Assembly (NCBI GenBank): GCA_036927565.1
Contig: JAYESD010000003.1
Span: forward strand, 101,603,591-101,667,590
Direction: 5' to 3'
Length of the DNA: 64,000 nt
Origin: Tuctoria greenei
Taxonomy: Eukaryota > Streptophyta > Magnoliopsida > Poales > Poaceae
Shown here: in pieces, positions 54,477 through 64,000 of the stretch
Numbering within the stretch: the stretch's first letter is position 1
Layout of the letters: every line of letters starts with the position of its first letter
The notes under the pieces: model-generated
Told to the model about the DNA's origin: nothing
Seen by the model: the letters and a program-made list of their open reading frames with translations, nothing else
The model's database searches: none
Program-made: the position numbers and the translations under genes

Positions 54477-55789
54477 CCAACCTCCATGGACACGCTCCTA
54501 ATCCCTTGATTTAGCAGGAAATCCGACATTCCACCGGATTTTAAAGATTTTCCCACCACCGGTTGTAAGCTCACCCTCGAACTGATTTGAGGGCGTGTTG
54601 TTCACGAAATCATCACAAAGCTTTTCGACCCAACACTGACCTCCCCATGCTCTCTGCAAGGAGAATGATCTCGTCGAACCTCCACCGTCACCTGCCTCTT
54701 CCGTAATTTCGGTTAGTTTCCCCCGAAACCGACCAAACCATCATGCTCAACATGATCTGAAACTCCTATTCCCCAAGAGCTGTCGAGAGAAAAGCACGGT
54801 CGGCCGCCTCCGGTGAGTTGTTGTCCGTCAGCACCATTGCCACCGCCCATGATCCTGGGAAGAATAACCGCAAGGCGAGGATCTTTTGCGGCCCTCGGAT
54901 CCGGTGTGCAGGCATGCTGAGATCTTTATGGGCTGGTGTGGCTGTGTTCTTATTGGCCCGTGGATGGAAATTAGTTATTCCCTTTTTCTTTTAGCATATA
55001 AATCCAGAAAACATTGGTACAACTTGTAAAATGCATAGAAAATTATAGAAGAGACAAATTAATGCGAACCATATTTTGGTTGACTCCATAGGACCAATAC
55101 TACACGCTGGCCATGTTTATTTTGCATGAAAATTACTTGTATCTTATTAGAAATTACATGCTGTAAGAATTTTAAAAACATACTGTAACACATATATTCA
55201 GTAGAGAACTCTCTGAAAATTCAGAATCCACAAAAAGATTTCCTGTATACCATAGCAAAAATTTCAAATTATTTTTTACATTTAAATATTGATGAAATAA
55301 TTATTTTGTGCCTACCATTATTTAATCCGAGAAATAAAAATATTGTTTCATAAATCCTAATAATTGGAGGTGCATTTCCTTAATATGATACTCTTCTCCA
55401 GTAAACCAACTGAGCATAAAATATACTATAGGCCTATAAAGTAATTTAATTTCATATATATAGTTAATGAGTAATTTATCAATTAATTACATTTATGGGC
55501 ATATAGGTAGAGCCTGTGATCAACGATCCCAGTCCGTAAGAGTGGACTGACGTGAACCACGCAGGCAGCAAGGTCTTCCCTGAACACTATTCAAGCAAAC
55601 TCTGGTTTGCATAAATTTTTTATCAATGCTTCTTTTATATATCAATGTTGATTAGTGAGATAAAATGTGCATTAAGTTTAGAAATTTATTGACACTCCAA
55701 TTGCATGACCTAATTTTCTTTAGAAGTGGATGGGTAGATTAGGAGTTAAACACTTTGTTAATGCTATGGAAATGATTTAGGTTAAACGG

Positions 55790-56240
55790 CAGTACATGAA
55801 TCCTGATGAGAAGAAAACCGTCGCAAATAAGCAATTTGCGACGGTTTTGCTTATTTGCAACTGCTTTCGGCCGTCGCAAGTGTCTTGTCGCAATTAAGCT
55901 TATTTGTGATGGCCATCGTCGGAAATAAGATTATTCGCGCGCAACGGCTTGCAACGGCCGTTTAGAACTACAGTCGGGGCCCAGCCGGTGGGCCCCACAG
56001 GACTATTTGCGATAGCCAAGCCGTCACAATTAAGGGCCTATTTGCGACGGCCTTGCCATTGCAAACTATAGCCCGGGTCCAGCCTGACGGGCCCCACAAC
56101 ATGATTTGCGACGATCGGGCCATCGCAATTACGGACCTAATTGCGATGGTGTGGCCATAGAAAATAACAAAGGTTAATTTGCGATGGCCAGAAGCCTTAT
56201 TTGCGACAATACTGTATAAAAAGCTATCACAAATAAGGTT
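55790..56240 (-). repeat. CACTA 2 end and subterminal repeats
   Basis: There are many direct and inverted copies of ATTTGCGACGGYY / RRCCGTCGCAAATAAG, with a perfect hairpin of 15-bp arms (55814-55828 and 55834-55848). Two GGGCCCCAC-type blocks recur (near 55978, 55990 and 56090). These are the presumed binding sites of the accessory transposition protein. Confidence 0.8.
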
Positions 56241-56387
56241 TTTTATTTAAAAAACAGAAAATGCTACTCGGCTCGATGGCCAGAAACAAAGAACAGACAC
56301 AACAAACAGTACATCATAACATACACTATGCACATCATCATTACAACATCCATACATCATGTCATCGTCAACAAATCGAACAAGGGC

Positions 56388-59073
56388 TCACTCGCCCGTC
56401 TGACCTCCAAAGCCACCTCTGAAGCTACCAAAGTCGTCGTCGCGCCTCACTTCAGGTGGCGGTAATGATGGCGATAGAGTTTGAGCAGCCGTCACCGATC
56501 CTGCAATTCATGAAACTTAGAGTTAGAATAGAAATGCATCAACATCTCTCTCCCTTCCTTCCTCTCCCACTATCTTCATCTACATCTCCCTCTCTCCCTC
56601 TTCATTCCTCTCTCTCTATCTCAATCTCTCTCTCTCTCCCTCTCCTCTCCCTCCCTTCCTCTCCCTCTATCTCCATCTACATCTCCCTCTCCAACTTTAT
56701 TACTCTCTCTCTATCTCAATCTATCTCTCTCTCTACCTCTCCATCTCAATCTCTCTCTCCCACTCTATCTCCCTATCGCTATCCCTTTCCCTCCATCTTC
56801 CTCCCTCTTCTAACCCTATCTCTCACTCTATCTAACTATCTCTCACTCTCACTCTCGTTCCTTGCTCTATTTCTGGCAAAGTTGAAGTAAAACTAGAATT
56901 GTTAAGTTTACATAAAAAATTACCTGACCCAAAGAAGAAGTATCACCTGGAACGACCGGTAGTGGCGGTAGCTGGATCCCTAGACCTTGCATCTGAGCCA
57001 TGACCTATCATCGCAAACATTAGATGTTACCTATTAGTAAGTCATTTACGCTAAATTAATGAGAACTTTAGTTTTCATTTTGTTGCCTCCATTGTGTCCT
57101 GCATCTGTGCCATCGAGCCTGCCTGGGAATTGATCGTGGCCTCCATCGTGATCCTCTGTCGTTCCACCTCCCTCCTTTCCTCCTCCTCTCGCCTGAGGTT
57201 CCCTTCTATGGTATGTCGGAGGAACTACATCTTGATGTCTCTCCGCGAGACGTGGCAATCTAACATGCCCACCGATGAAGACCGCGTGGAGTAGCCTCTC
57301 GCAGGTCTCACCGCCCTCGAGTCGCCTACTCCATTGAAGAATATGGTGAGCCTATAAAAAATAATTAGTAATATGAAATTGAAATATCTTGAATTTTTTG
57401 AATTGGAAACTATAAAATGACTTATGAACTCACCTTCCATGGGCTTTTCCACCTCTGCTTGCATATGTGGCTTGAGGATCGATTGGTTCATGTTCCCAAT
57501 TGAAACTTGCACTGTGTATCCTCCTAGCTTCCTCCCCGTACCTAGCCTGAAAAATAAGAAAACCGTGTAAGTTGAACAATACATATAGTTATATTTAATA
57601 TGAATGATTTCAAAACTTACCAACTACTCGGTTGCGGCCTAACTGCACCCCTAAGGCTGAGAAGGGTCTCTGTGACCTCTCTTCCAGATCTCAGCAGGGG
57701 TCGGCGGCACCCCCGTCTCGTGCTCCTGTCAATACGTGTTAGTATGAACAATATATTATTAATAGATAAACATAAGTTTCATACACTTACCATGCGTTTA
57801 TCTAAACGCAAGTCCTTATCTTGGTCGTGGTTGTGCTTCCCCTTGACCCCGCTGCACTCTCGAGCCTTGTCAGACTAGCCTTAAACTCATCGCTAGCCCA
57901 GTACCGACCAAGAGTCCAGAATGCATCGGATCGACCCTGCAACCAGCTAACGTGGCCCTGCACATAGTTGTAGGTCGTTAATAATACCATTGAGCAAATT
58001 ATCAGAAAATATATTTACAATACCCCACGTACCTGCACATACTCCTCCCCCATCAGGTGCCTCTCGCTCTCTTGCTGGAAGTGAAGCACGTGGTGCTGGT
58101 TCGCCTTCAAGTGCTCATTGGTAACTTGAATACGAGCGCTCAAAAAAAGTTGTCGAACCTCGTTCGCAGCGTTGACGTGAAACACTTTCCTCACATCCTC
58201 AAACATGTGAGGGTCGTCCGGGTCCTCTAAAATGTACCTTGCCTGTGATAAAGAATAAATTGAAGAGATGTTCATTAAACGACTCCAAGAGTTAAAACTT
58301 AGAAACTTTATTTAACATAATTATCGTAAAATCGGCCCAGACAGCCTCCTAAATGTTGCCTTGCTATGGTGATGGGCGCGTGCTTAGTCCTCCCACGAAA
58401 GAGCAGGCACCTGTCGATGACTCCGGGATAGTGCAAATGCACTAAGGCCACGAGGACACCGTTCACCAGTCTGTGGTATCTACCACCGGTGAAGGATGCG
58501 TCGTACCTAGCGATGAAAGATATTTATTGATTTAATACTTAAGTAACCAAAAGAAACAAGAATTGAACACTACGATTTTATTACCTGTCTCTAACTAGAC
58601 GAATCACGATTCTCTGTGAAGGGACCGCAGGAGGACCGACAAAGTGAGTCCTCCTCGTCCTTCGCATTTGCTCGGGAACCATGTCTGGTGACCCGGAAGG
58701 CTCATCATTTGCCGATCAAAAGGGCTCATGATCAGAAGGCTCGCCAGCTGAGGGCTTGCAGGCCGAGGGCTGGCTCACCAAAGTGTAGCCAAGCTCAACT
58801 GGCGTCGTAGCCTCTGTCGTAGCCTATGAGTCAGTCGATTAGGACTACAACATTCAAATGATTCATAAGAAAGTTTAATTGAAAATTGAATCTGAAGAAC
58901 TTGTCAATGACTACAAAGATTTACCTATGATGAAGCCCTAGAGCTACTAAGAACGTGCTCCAATAGCTGAGAGTGTCTGCTCCCGGTCAAGAGGGCACCA
59001 CTGAAAGCGTCCTCAACTCTAAAGGGAAGAACCCCTTCGTCAGGGCCAACTTCTTAGCCTTCCTTGACACCAT
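56388..59073 (-). pseudogene. CACTA 2 second gene (Transposase_24-like), multi-exon
   Basis: The first exon starts at the ATG at 59073 after an AACAG acceptor-like site (MVSRKAKKLALTKGF), and a frameshift follows at once. Later exons on the minus strand show RYILEDPDDPHMFEDVRKVFHVNA and SARIQVTNEHLKANQHH (58240-58090), WLQGRSDAFWTLGRYWASDEF (57945-57880), a Glu/Arg-rich coiled-coil exon (about 57260-57070), a Pro-rich exon (57003-56924, MAQMQGLGIQLPPLPVVPG, with a GTAA donor) and a last exon (56500-56388, ending FRGGFGGQTGE and TGA). The pattern fits the Ptta/En/Spm Transposase_24 family. The predicted role is DNA binding at the subterminal repeats. Several frames are disrupted. Confidence 0.65.
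56540..56870. repeat. Pyrimidine-rich (CT)n/(CTATCT)n tract
   Basis: About 330 bp of CTCTCTC, CCCTCTC and CTATCTC repeats lies in the last intron of the CACTA 2 second gene. A Ser/Leu-repeat frame across it is an artefact. Confidence 0.9.
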
Positions 59074-59231
59074 CCTGTTTCAATAGATAATCAGTAACTA
59101 TGCAAATAAGATATACAAAATTCATGTCACTATCTTCAAGAAAACGCTACTTGTAATCACTTTCGAAATTCATCAACATCATTATCATGTGCCCTACTAC
59201 TTAAACCAGCCCAACGATCTTCCACCGTGGC

Positions 59232-62200
59232 CTATTGTAATTTCCGTTTTCGCATATCATGTGTCTCTACATCTTCAACATCTTCAACATCTCCAACTAA
59301 TATATCGAGTCCTACACCAGGCTCGACGATAAAAGTGTCCGACAACTCTTCTTCTTGGTACACTTCTTCAATGTCTTCACCATCTTGGTAACCATCATCC
59401 CCAGGAGTATATATCCGCTCACGAGGATTCACCTTATATACCACCCAGCAAGCACTAAGCTTTGTTCATGGATAAGGTAGATAATACACTTGCTCCACTT
59501 GATGTGCAAGAACAAATGTATTGTAACCTTGTAGTCGGTCCTTATGTTTCAATTCCACCATTCCAAATTTGTTTTCTCGAGTTCCATGGGTCTATCAAAC
59601 CAGTCAAAGTCAAAGAAGACAACTCGAAGGGTCTTATTTCCGGTAAAAGTAAATTCAAGGATTTTGTTACTGATCCCATAATAATTGGTTTCATTCCCTT
59701 GAGTGTCAATTGCTCTCGTCACAACACTAGAATTTGATGTTGTCGCGAGAGGACGAAGAGCTTCAAAATGAGTTGTACAGAATCGAAAGCCATTTACGTC
59801 GTATCGACCATAGCTTCTAACATTCACCAATCCACAAGATAGCTGCCGCAAATCGTCATGGACATTATGAGTCCGACACTGTCAAAAATGATCGTAAGTT
59901 AAAATAATACTTCTTTAATAGGTCATGTAGAAGATGAGAGAGTATTACATAATCTCAAAACCAGGATAGGAAACCCGACCTCCATTTGTTCCTTCTTGTC
60001 ACATCCTTCTACTTGTTTGGCTGTAGGTTGATGCCTATGTGGCCAACATTGTCTGTGGAGCTCACTGAACGTGAAAAACCATCTTTTAGAATACATGTGT
60101 AGCAAAATATTTCATTTAGCATAAATGTAGGACAAACACTTACTCGAAGCATTCTTGCATGCCTTCTATATTTGCGTACATGTAGAGTAAAGCAACAGTC
60201 CCGTTACGTTCGAGTAGGACGTAGGTCATGTAGCTACCAACAGTAGTGCCTCTCGTTTGAAAAATAGAGAGGTCGCTTAAAGGGGGTGCTTCGTCAACAT
60301 TGTACCGCATCGCCGATGTATTTACATTTTGTTCTTCTGCAAAGTAGACACTTGAAAAGTATCCTACTTTCTTAAGAGCATATGCTTCAGCGATGCACCC
60401 TTCCACCCTTGTCTTGTTGCCAACTATTGGTTTCAGATATTGTAGCGCTCTTTCAATGTGACACATCCACCTGTATTGCACTGGACCGCCATCTTTAGCT
60501 TCAAATGGAAGATGGATAAGAAGATGTTGCATTGGATTGAGGAAACCCGGTGGAAGAAGAACATGGCTTACCACCACTTTCAGAGATTTCAAGAGTTAGA
60601 CGGTGACAAATGTCAGCCAAATCTAGTCTAACTTTGAAATTGTCTTATGTTTTGCCAGACATATCCATGCATGTGCTTATGATACTTTCGCTCATGTTAC
60701 ACTCCTAATGCATGACATCAATGTCGTGTATTAGAATCAACGACTTATCCATCATCCCTATCTTGATTTCTTTAGCACAAAGCTGTCTATGGAAATAACT
60801 GAGCTCGGCTAAAACCTTCCACACTGCATCATCTAGATAGCCCCGAAACATAATAGATTTCCTGTGTTCACATTCACGATAATGTGATAATGTGATAATC
60901 ATGATAATGTGATAATCCTGTCTTTCTATGATAATGTGAAAATCATGACTCTTCAACCCAGTGAGGTTTCTTGTGTTCACATTCACGACTCGTTTCAGGC
61001 TAGCTGCGTAACCAATTGGGAATTTCAAAGTTTTCTACCATTTCATGACTTCTTTCCTTTCTTTAGATCGAAGACAGAAAGAAGCATGTGGCTTACCACC
61101 ACATTCAGAGATTTCAAGAGTTGGATGGTGACAAATGTCAGCCAAATCTAGTCTAACTTTGAAATTGTCTTTCATTTTGCCATACATATCCATGCATGTG
61201 CTTACTTTTGCTCATGTTGCGCTCCTGATGCATGACATCAATGTTGTGTATTAGAATCAATGACTTCACATACAGTAGCTCCCAAAGTCCACATACGTGA
61301 GTCCAATTTTGTTCCTCTTTGTAACCTACAAAATATCTAGGTTGACCTTCATCTGGCACCAGTTTGTCCAACATATCAGAAATTTCTGACCCGTTGAGAT
61401 GTTTCGGTGGTCCTTAAGTGACAACTGTGTTCTTTCTAAATACATGCCTCTGTTGCCTAAATATATGATTCGGAGGCAGCCAACGTTTGTGACAATCAAA
61501 GTAAGATATCCTGCCTCCATGAGTTAGTCGAAAGCAATCCGTGTCTGAAGCACGTATCAGACACGTCAGACAACTGTGAGTGCTCCATCTGGAAAACATG
61601 TTGTATTCCGGCAAATCATGGATGGACCACAAATAAGCAGGTCGAAGGTTGAATTTCTGCTTCTTGTAACTATCGTACGCTTCAACTCCTGTCCACAACA
61701 CTTTTTCAATTCTTCGATCAGCGATTTCAACATCATGTTGAGACGTGATTCGGGATGATTAGGTCCAGGTACAATGAGGCAGAATAACATGAACTAGTTT
61801 TTAATACACAAAGCCGTTGGCAGGTTGTACAAAATGACAAAGACGGGCCAATAGAAGCATGGCGTGGCATTTGTACTGAACGGTGAGAATCCTTCTATCG
61901 CTAACTCAATGCGAACATTTCTTGCATCATGAGAAAAATATTGATCAAAACGGTCTAGCGCCTTCCATGCATCACCCTCATGTGTCTTGCGGTTCTTTTT
62001 GAAAGAAACAACCGCTTCAACCGAGGTGCCACAGGCAAGTAACAAAGCTGCCTATGTGCGACATTTGTCATCACATTATCACCATTGTCATTAACAACTT
62101 TGACATACCTCGATTTACCACATTTGAAGAACATGTTCTCATTGGCGTGCTCTTTCCAGAATAGCATGTAGTTGTCTGGGCACACATTGATTTTCTCATA

Positions 62201-62791
62201 GTTCATATCGATACCAGATATTTGTATCTTTGAGTGATACAAATCTTTAGGTGCTCTGTGAGGTTGTGGAAGGACATCGCAAATAAATTTCATGAGGTCA
62301 TTGTAATAGTTGATGGAAAAACAATACTTAAACTTAATTGCCATAAATCTGGTCAAGAAAGCAAGGACGGTCACACCCGTGTGTTCATGCAACAACTGTT
62401 GTGATTTCTTGAGCTCCTCGAAGAACTTGTCTACCTCCTTTGTAAGAGGATCCTCCGCTTCCAGAGCTTCTAGCATCTCATCCATCCTATCAACCCCCGT
62501 TATGTCATCATCCTCATCCACTTCTACAATGATTCGAGATTTAGTCTCGCCATGAAAGGTCCACAACTCATAATGTGGTGTGAAACCGTTTCGACATAAG
62601 TGAAACAAAAGATCCAATCTGCTCAAAAACTTGGTGTTCCAACATTTTGTACATGGTCACCGCACCTTATCATCCGTTGACAACGAAAATGCTCGATCCA
62701 ATAATTTATATAACTTGATGTACCACTCATCCGAGTGACCACCAGTTCTGCTCTTCTAGCCAATATACATCCAACTGCAGTCTTCACCCAT
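59232..62791 (-). pseudogene. CACTA 2 TNP2 transposase, broken
   Basis: It begins MGEDCSWMYIG at 62791. The transposase-associated zinc domain has a stop in place of a Cys-adjacent codon and then FHLCRNGF and WTFHGE. 62626-61955 is well preserved (DRMDEMLEALE, HEHTGVTVLAFLTRFMA, CPDNYMLFWKEHANENMFFKCGKSRY, HEGDAWKALDRFDQYFSHDA, GFSPFSTNATP). The Transposase_21 core continues in shifted frames to about 61150 (VPGPNHPESRLNMMLK, CFRLTHGGRISYFDCH, KLVPDEGQPRYFVGYKEEQNW). DUF4218 lies at 60592-60140 and DUF4216 at 59851-59549 (YGRYDVNGFRF), with an acidic tail at 59444-59232 (DGEDIEEVYQEEELSD). An internal duplication splits the part before DUF4218. TNP2 is the catalytic transposase of CACTA elements. 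Confidence 0.85.
60564..61267 (-). repeat. Internal direct duplication within TNP2
   Basis: 60564-60745 and 61089-61267 are near copies (180 bp, period 525) sharing CAGAGATTTCAAGAGTT, GGTGACAAATGTCAGCC and CATCCATGCATGTGCTTA-type blocks. The upstream (61089) copy fits the normal position after the HNIDVM region. The other is inserted before DUF4218, so the TNP2 reading is repeated and shifted. A short ATGATAATGTGATAATC repeat patch at 60880-60950 lies between them. Confidence 0.8.
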
Positions 62792-64000
62792 GTTTGACTC
62801 TACAGTTTAAAGCGGAAGAAATTATCGCTAATGTATGCAGGATTTATCCTGCTTCTGACGAGACACAAAACCTGAATCCAAACAAAATTTTGGTAGCATA
62901 ATCTCGCTTGTTTTACACTGCACCCCCCAAAAGTGGTGCAGTTCTTCAAGCTGTGGGGAAACTGTCCAACAACGACAGAGGAGGCATGAAAGAATGAAAG
63001 AGGAGGAAGGAACGAGAGAAAACTACTCGTCCACGTGCGGGAGCTTGTCGTAAGTCATGACATCCTGTGGACTAACGACGGTTACCGTCACCAATTATGG
63101 CTACGAGAATTTATTTGCGACGGTTATCATTGCGGTTCGCTTCCGTGCCTTCTTAGAGCTGTAGCGTATGCCGCCCGCCACATGTGGGGTTGCTTGACGT
63201 CGAGGAGACAGGGAAAGAACGAGAGGAGGAAAGAACGAGAGAGAGACAGGGAAGTGGGTCCATCAAGGTCCGCCATCCACACGCGCGGGTGCTTGCCGTC
63301 TGCACCGTCGTCATTCGCCTTCGTGTCTGTTTAGACGCATACTTTAACCTCCAACTAAATGGGTCTTGTCGGGCCCTAAATGGGTTGTGGCGGGTCAAGC
63401 CGACCCGAATCCCATTTTTGTACATATAGTAACACTCAAGCAATAAAATAAAAAATTATAATAATAATATAAAAAATTAAGCAATTCAATTAGACGTAAA
63501 CATAACAATATTAAATCATAATTTATCAATTAATAAACATAAACAATCTATTCTAAACATAACCAATTAAATTCTCAACATAAACAGAACTATAAACTTA
63601 AACATAAGCATCAATTCAATTCAATTTTATTCACAAGTATCGAATCAATTCTCAACATAAATTCAATTCAAATCAATTCAATTCTACGCATGAATTCAAT
63701 TGTAAATATCACAATTCTAAGCATCACAATTTCAACATAAGCATCACCTAAACATAATCTCACAATTACAACATTCTAAGCATGACAATTGTAGATGACG
63801 GCTCACAATTCAGAACATTGCATCACCTAAACCTAACTAGCAATGATTAATATAAATAAATAACCTAAGCCATGGAGGAGGGGAGGGGAGACCATGGAGG
63901 GGGAGAAGGGTCGGCTAGGAGGGAGGGGGAGGAGGCATCCATGGAGGGGGAGGGGGTCGGCTAGGAGGGAGGGGAGGGGGTGGTCATAGATGGGGGAGGG
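62792..64000 (-). promoter_or_regulatory. CACTA 2 leader region
   Basis: There is no coding domain. 62830-62930 matches the CACTA 1 leader near 18920-19000. 63055-63140 contains subterminal-type repeats (ACGACGGTTACCGTC, TTTGCGACGGTTATC) away from the end. 63340-63430 has AAATGGGTC and GGTCAAGCCGACCC blocks shared with 18470-18545. 63440-63850 is AT-rich with repeated CAATTCAATT. 63870-64000 is G-rich (GGGGGAGG repeats), the counterpart of the GC-rich island of CACTA 1. The promoter is inferred from this parallel layout. Confidence 0.5.

Larger units (their letters stand above)
49748..55789 (+). repeat. Degenerate gypsy LTR-like block B (interrupted)
   Basis: It begins TGTAACATCCCACAATTTTG, a start typical of one class of grass gypsy LTRs, followed by AAATTCAAG-rich text, GGGTCCCACGTGTCAG and a GC-rich leader. 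At 50406 it is cut by a copia element and resumes at 54482. The AT-rich tail aligns with block A (for example CTCTGGTTTGCAT near 55600 and CCAATTGCATGACC near 55695). It is cut again at 55790 by CACTA 2. It is non-coding, and frames such as 49972-50286 are shadows. Confidence 0.5.
55790..64000 (-). mobile_element. CACTA transposon 2, 5' end beyond the window
   Basis: The left (3') end reads CAGTACATGAATCCTGATG, a mutated relative of the CACTACAGGAATCC end of CACTA 1, followed by a dense array of TTTGCGACGGTT-type subterminal repeats. Genes lie on the minus strand: TNP2 (62791-59232), then the Transposase_24-like gene (59073-56388), the same order as CACTA 1. The leader (62792-64000) runs off the window, so the other TIR and the target duplication cannot be checked. 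It inserted into LTR-like block B. Confidence 0.8.

Noticed and set aside
56456..56890. Ser/Leu/Pro-repeat protein
   Set aside because: It is translation of the pyrimidine tract in an intron.
1..64000. CRISPR arrays, operons, ribosome-binding sites, tRNA or rRNA genes
   Set aside because: The window is eukaryotic repeat DNA. No spacer-repeat arrays, tRNA cloverleaf or rRNA blocks were seen. All regular repeats are transposon subterminal arrays, LTR motifs or microsatellites.

Overview
This window is plant nuclear repeat DNA, most likely from a grass (Poaceae). The support is the element set: Tat-type and Athila-type Ty3/gypsy elements, a Sirevirus-type Ty1/copia element, CACTA (En/Spm) transposons, an hAT MITE and a possible Helitron end. 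I find no intact host gene, rRNA, tRNA or CRISPR. Every long reading frame I can explain belongs to a transposable element, and nearly all carry stops, frameshifts or lost catalytic residues. Two short WD40-like fragments (13138-13303 and 17210-17416) are the only possible host-gene relics.

Layout. 1-7341 is the 3' end of a plus-strand Tat-type gypsy element: the integrase end, a repeat-rich spacer, a long antisense ORF (TR_28/'putative gypsy type transposon' plus coiled coil), a purine-rich tract and the 3' LTR. 7342-17752 is old non-coding repeat debris: a copia-like LTR end, a 380-bp direct duplication, a Helitron-like terminus, an hAT MITE with an 8-bp target duplication, and a long degenerate gypsy LTR-like block.

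17753-49717 is one CACTA transposon with matching ends (CACTACAGGAA...) and a 3-bp GTT target duplication. Its TNP2 gene is split by a minus-strand non-autonomous LTR element (20425-25559, TSD GTTAC/GTTAG) that has no gag-pol and keeps only an antisense TR_28 ORF. Its second gene (Transposase_24-like) is split by an Athila-type element (27943-47095, TSD GTCAC) that has gag-protease and an extra ORF but no RT or integrase. That element is itself split by a minus-strand Sirevirus-type copia element (34723-44916, TSD AAGAA). The insertion order is therefore CACTA first, then the two gypsy elements, then the Sirevirus.

49748-55789 is a second gypsy LTR-like block, split by a copia element (50407-54476, TSD CCAAC) that lacks RT and RNase H. 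55790-64000 is a second, minus-strand CACTA whose 5' end lies beyond the window. It has the same gene order (TNP2, then the Transposase_24 gene) and related subterminal repeats.

How the parts work together: the CACTA pair encodes (now broken) TNP2 transposase and an accessory DNA-binding-type protein, which would act on the subterminal repeats. The LTR elements supply their own promoters, primer-binding sites and polypurine tracts, but the three non-autonomous ones would need proteins from relatives elsewhere. The most unusual content is the repeated retention of antisense TR_28 ORFs, the internal promoter-like site of the Athila-type element, and an LTR whose TATA box sits in the loop of a perfect inverted repeat.
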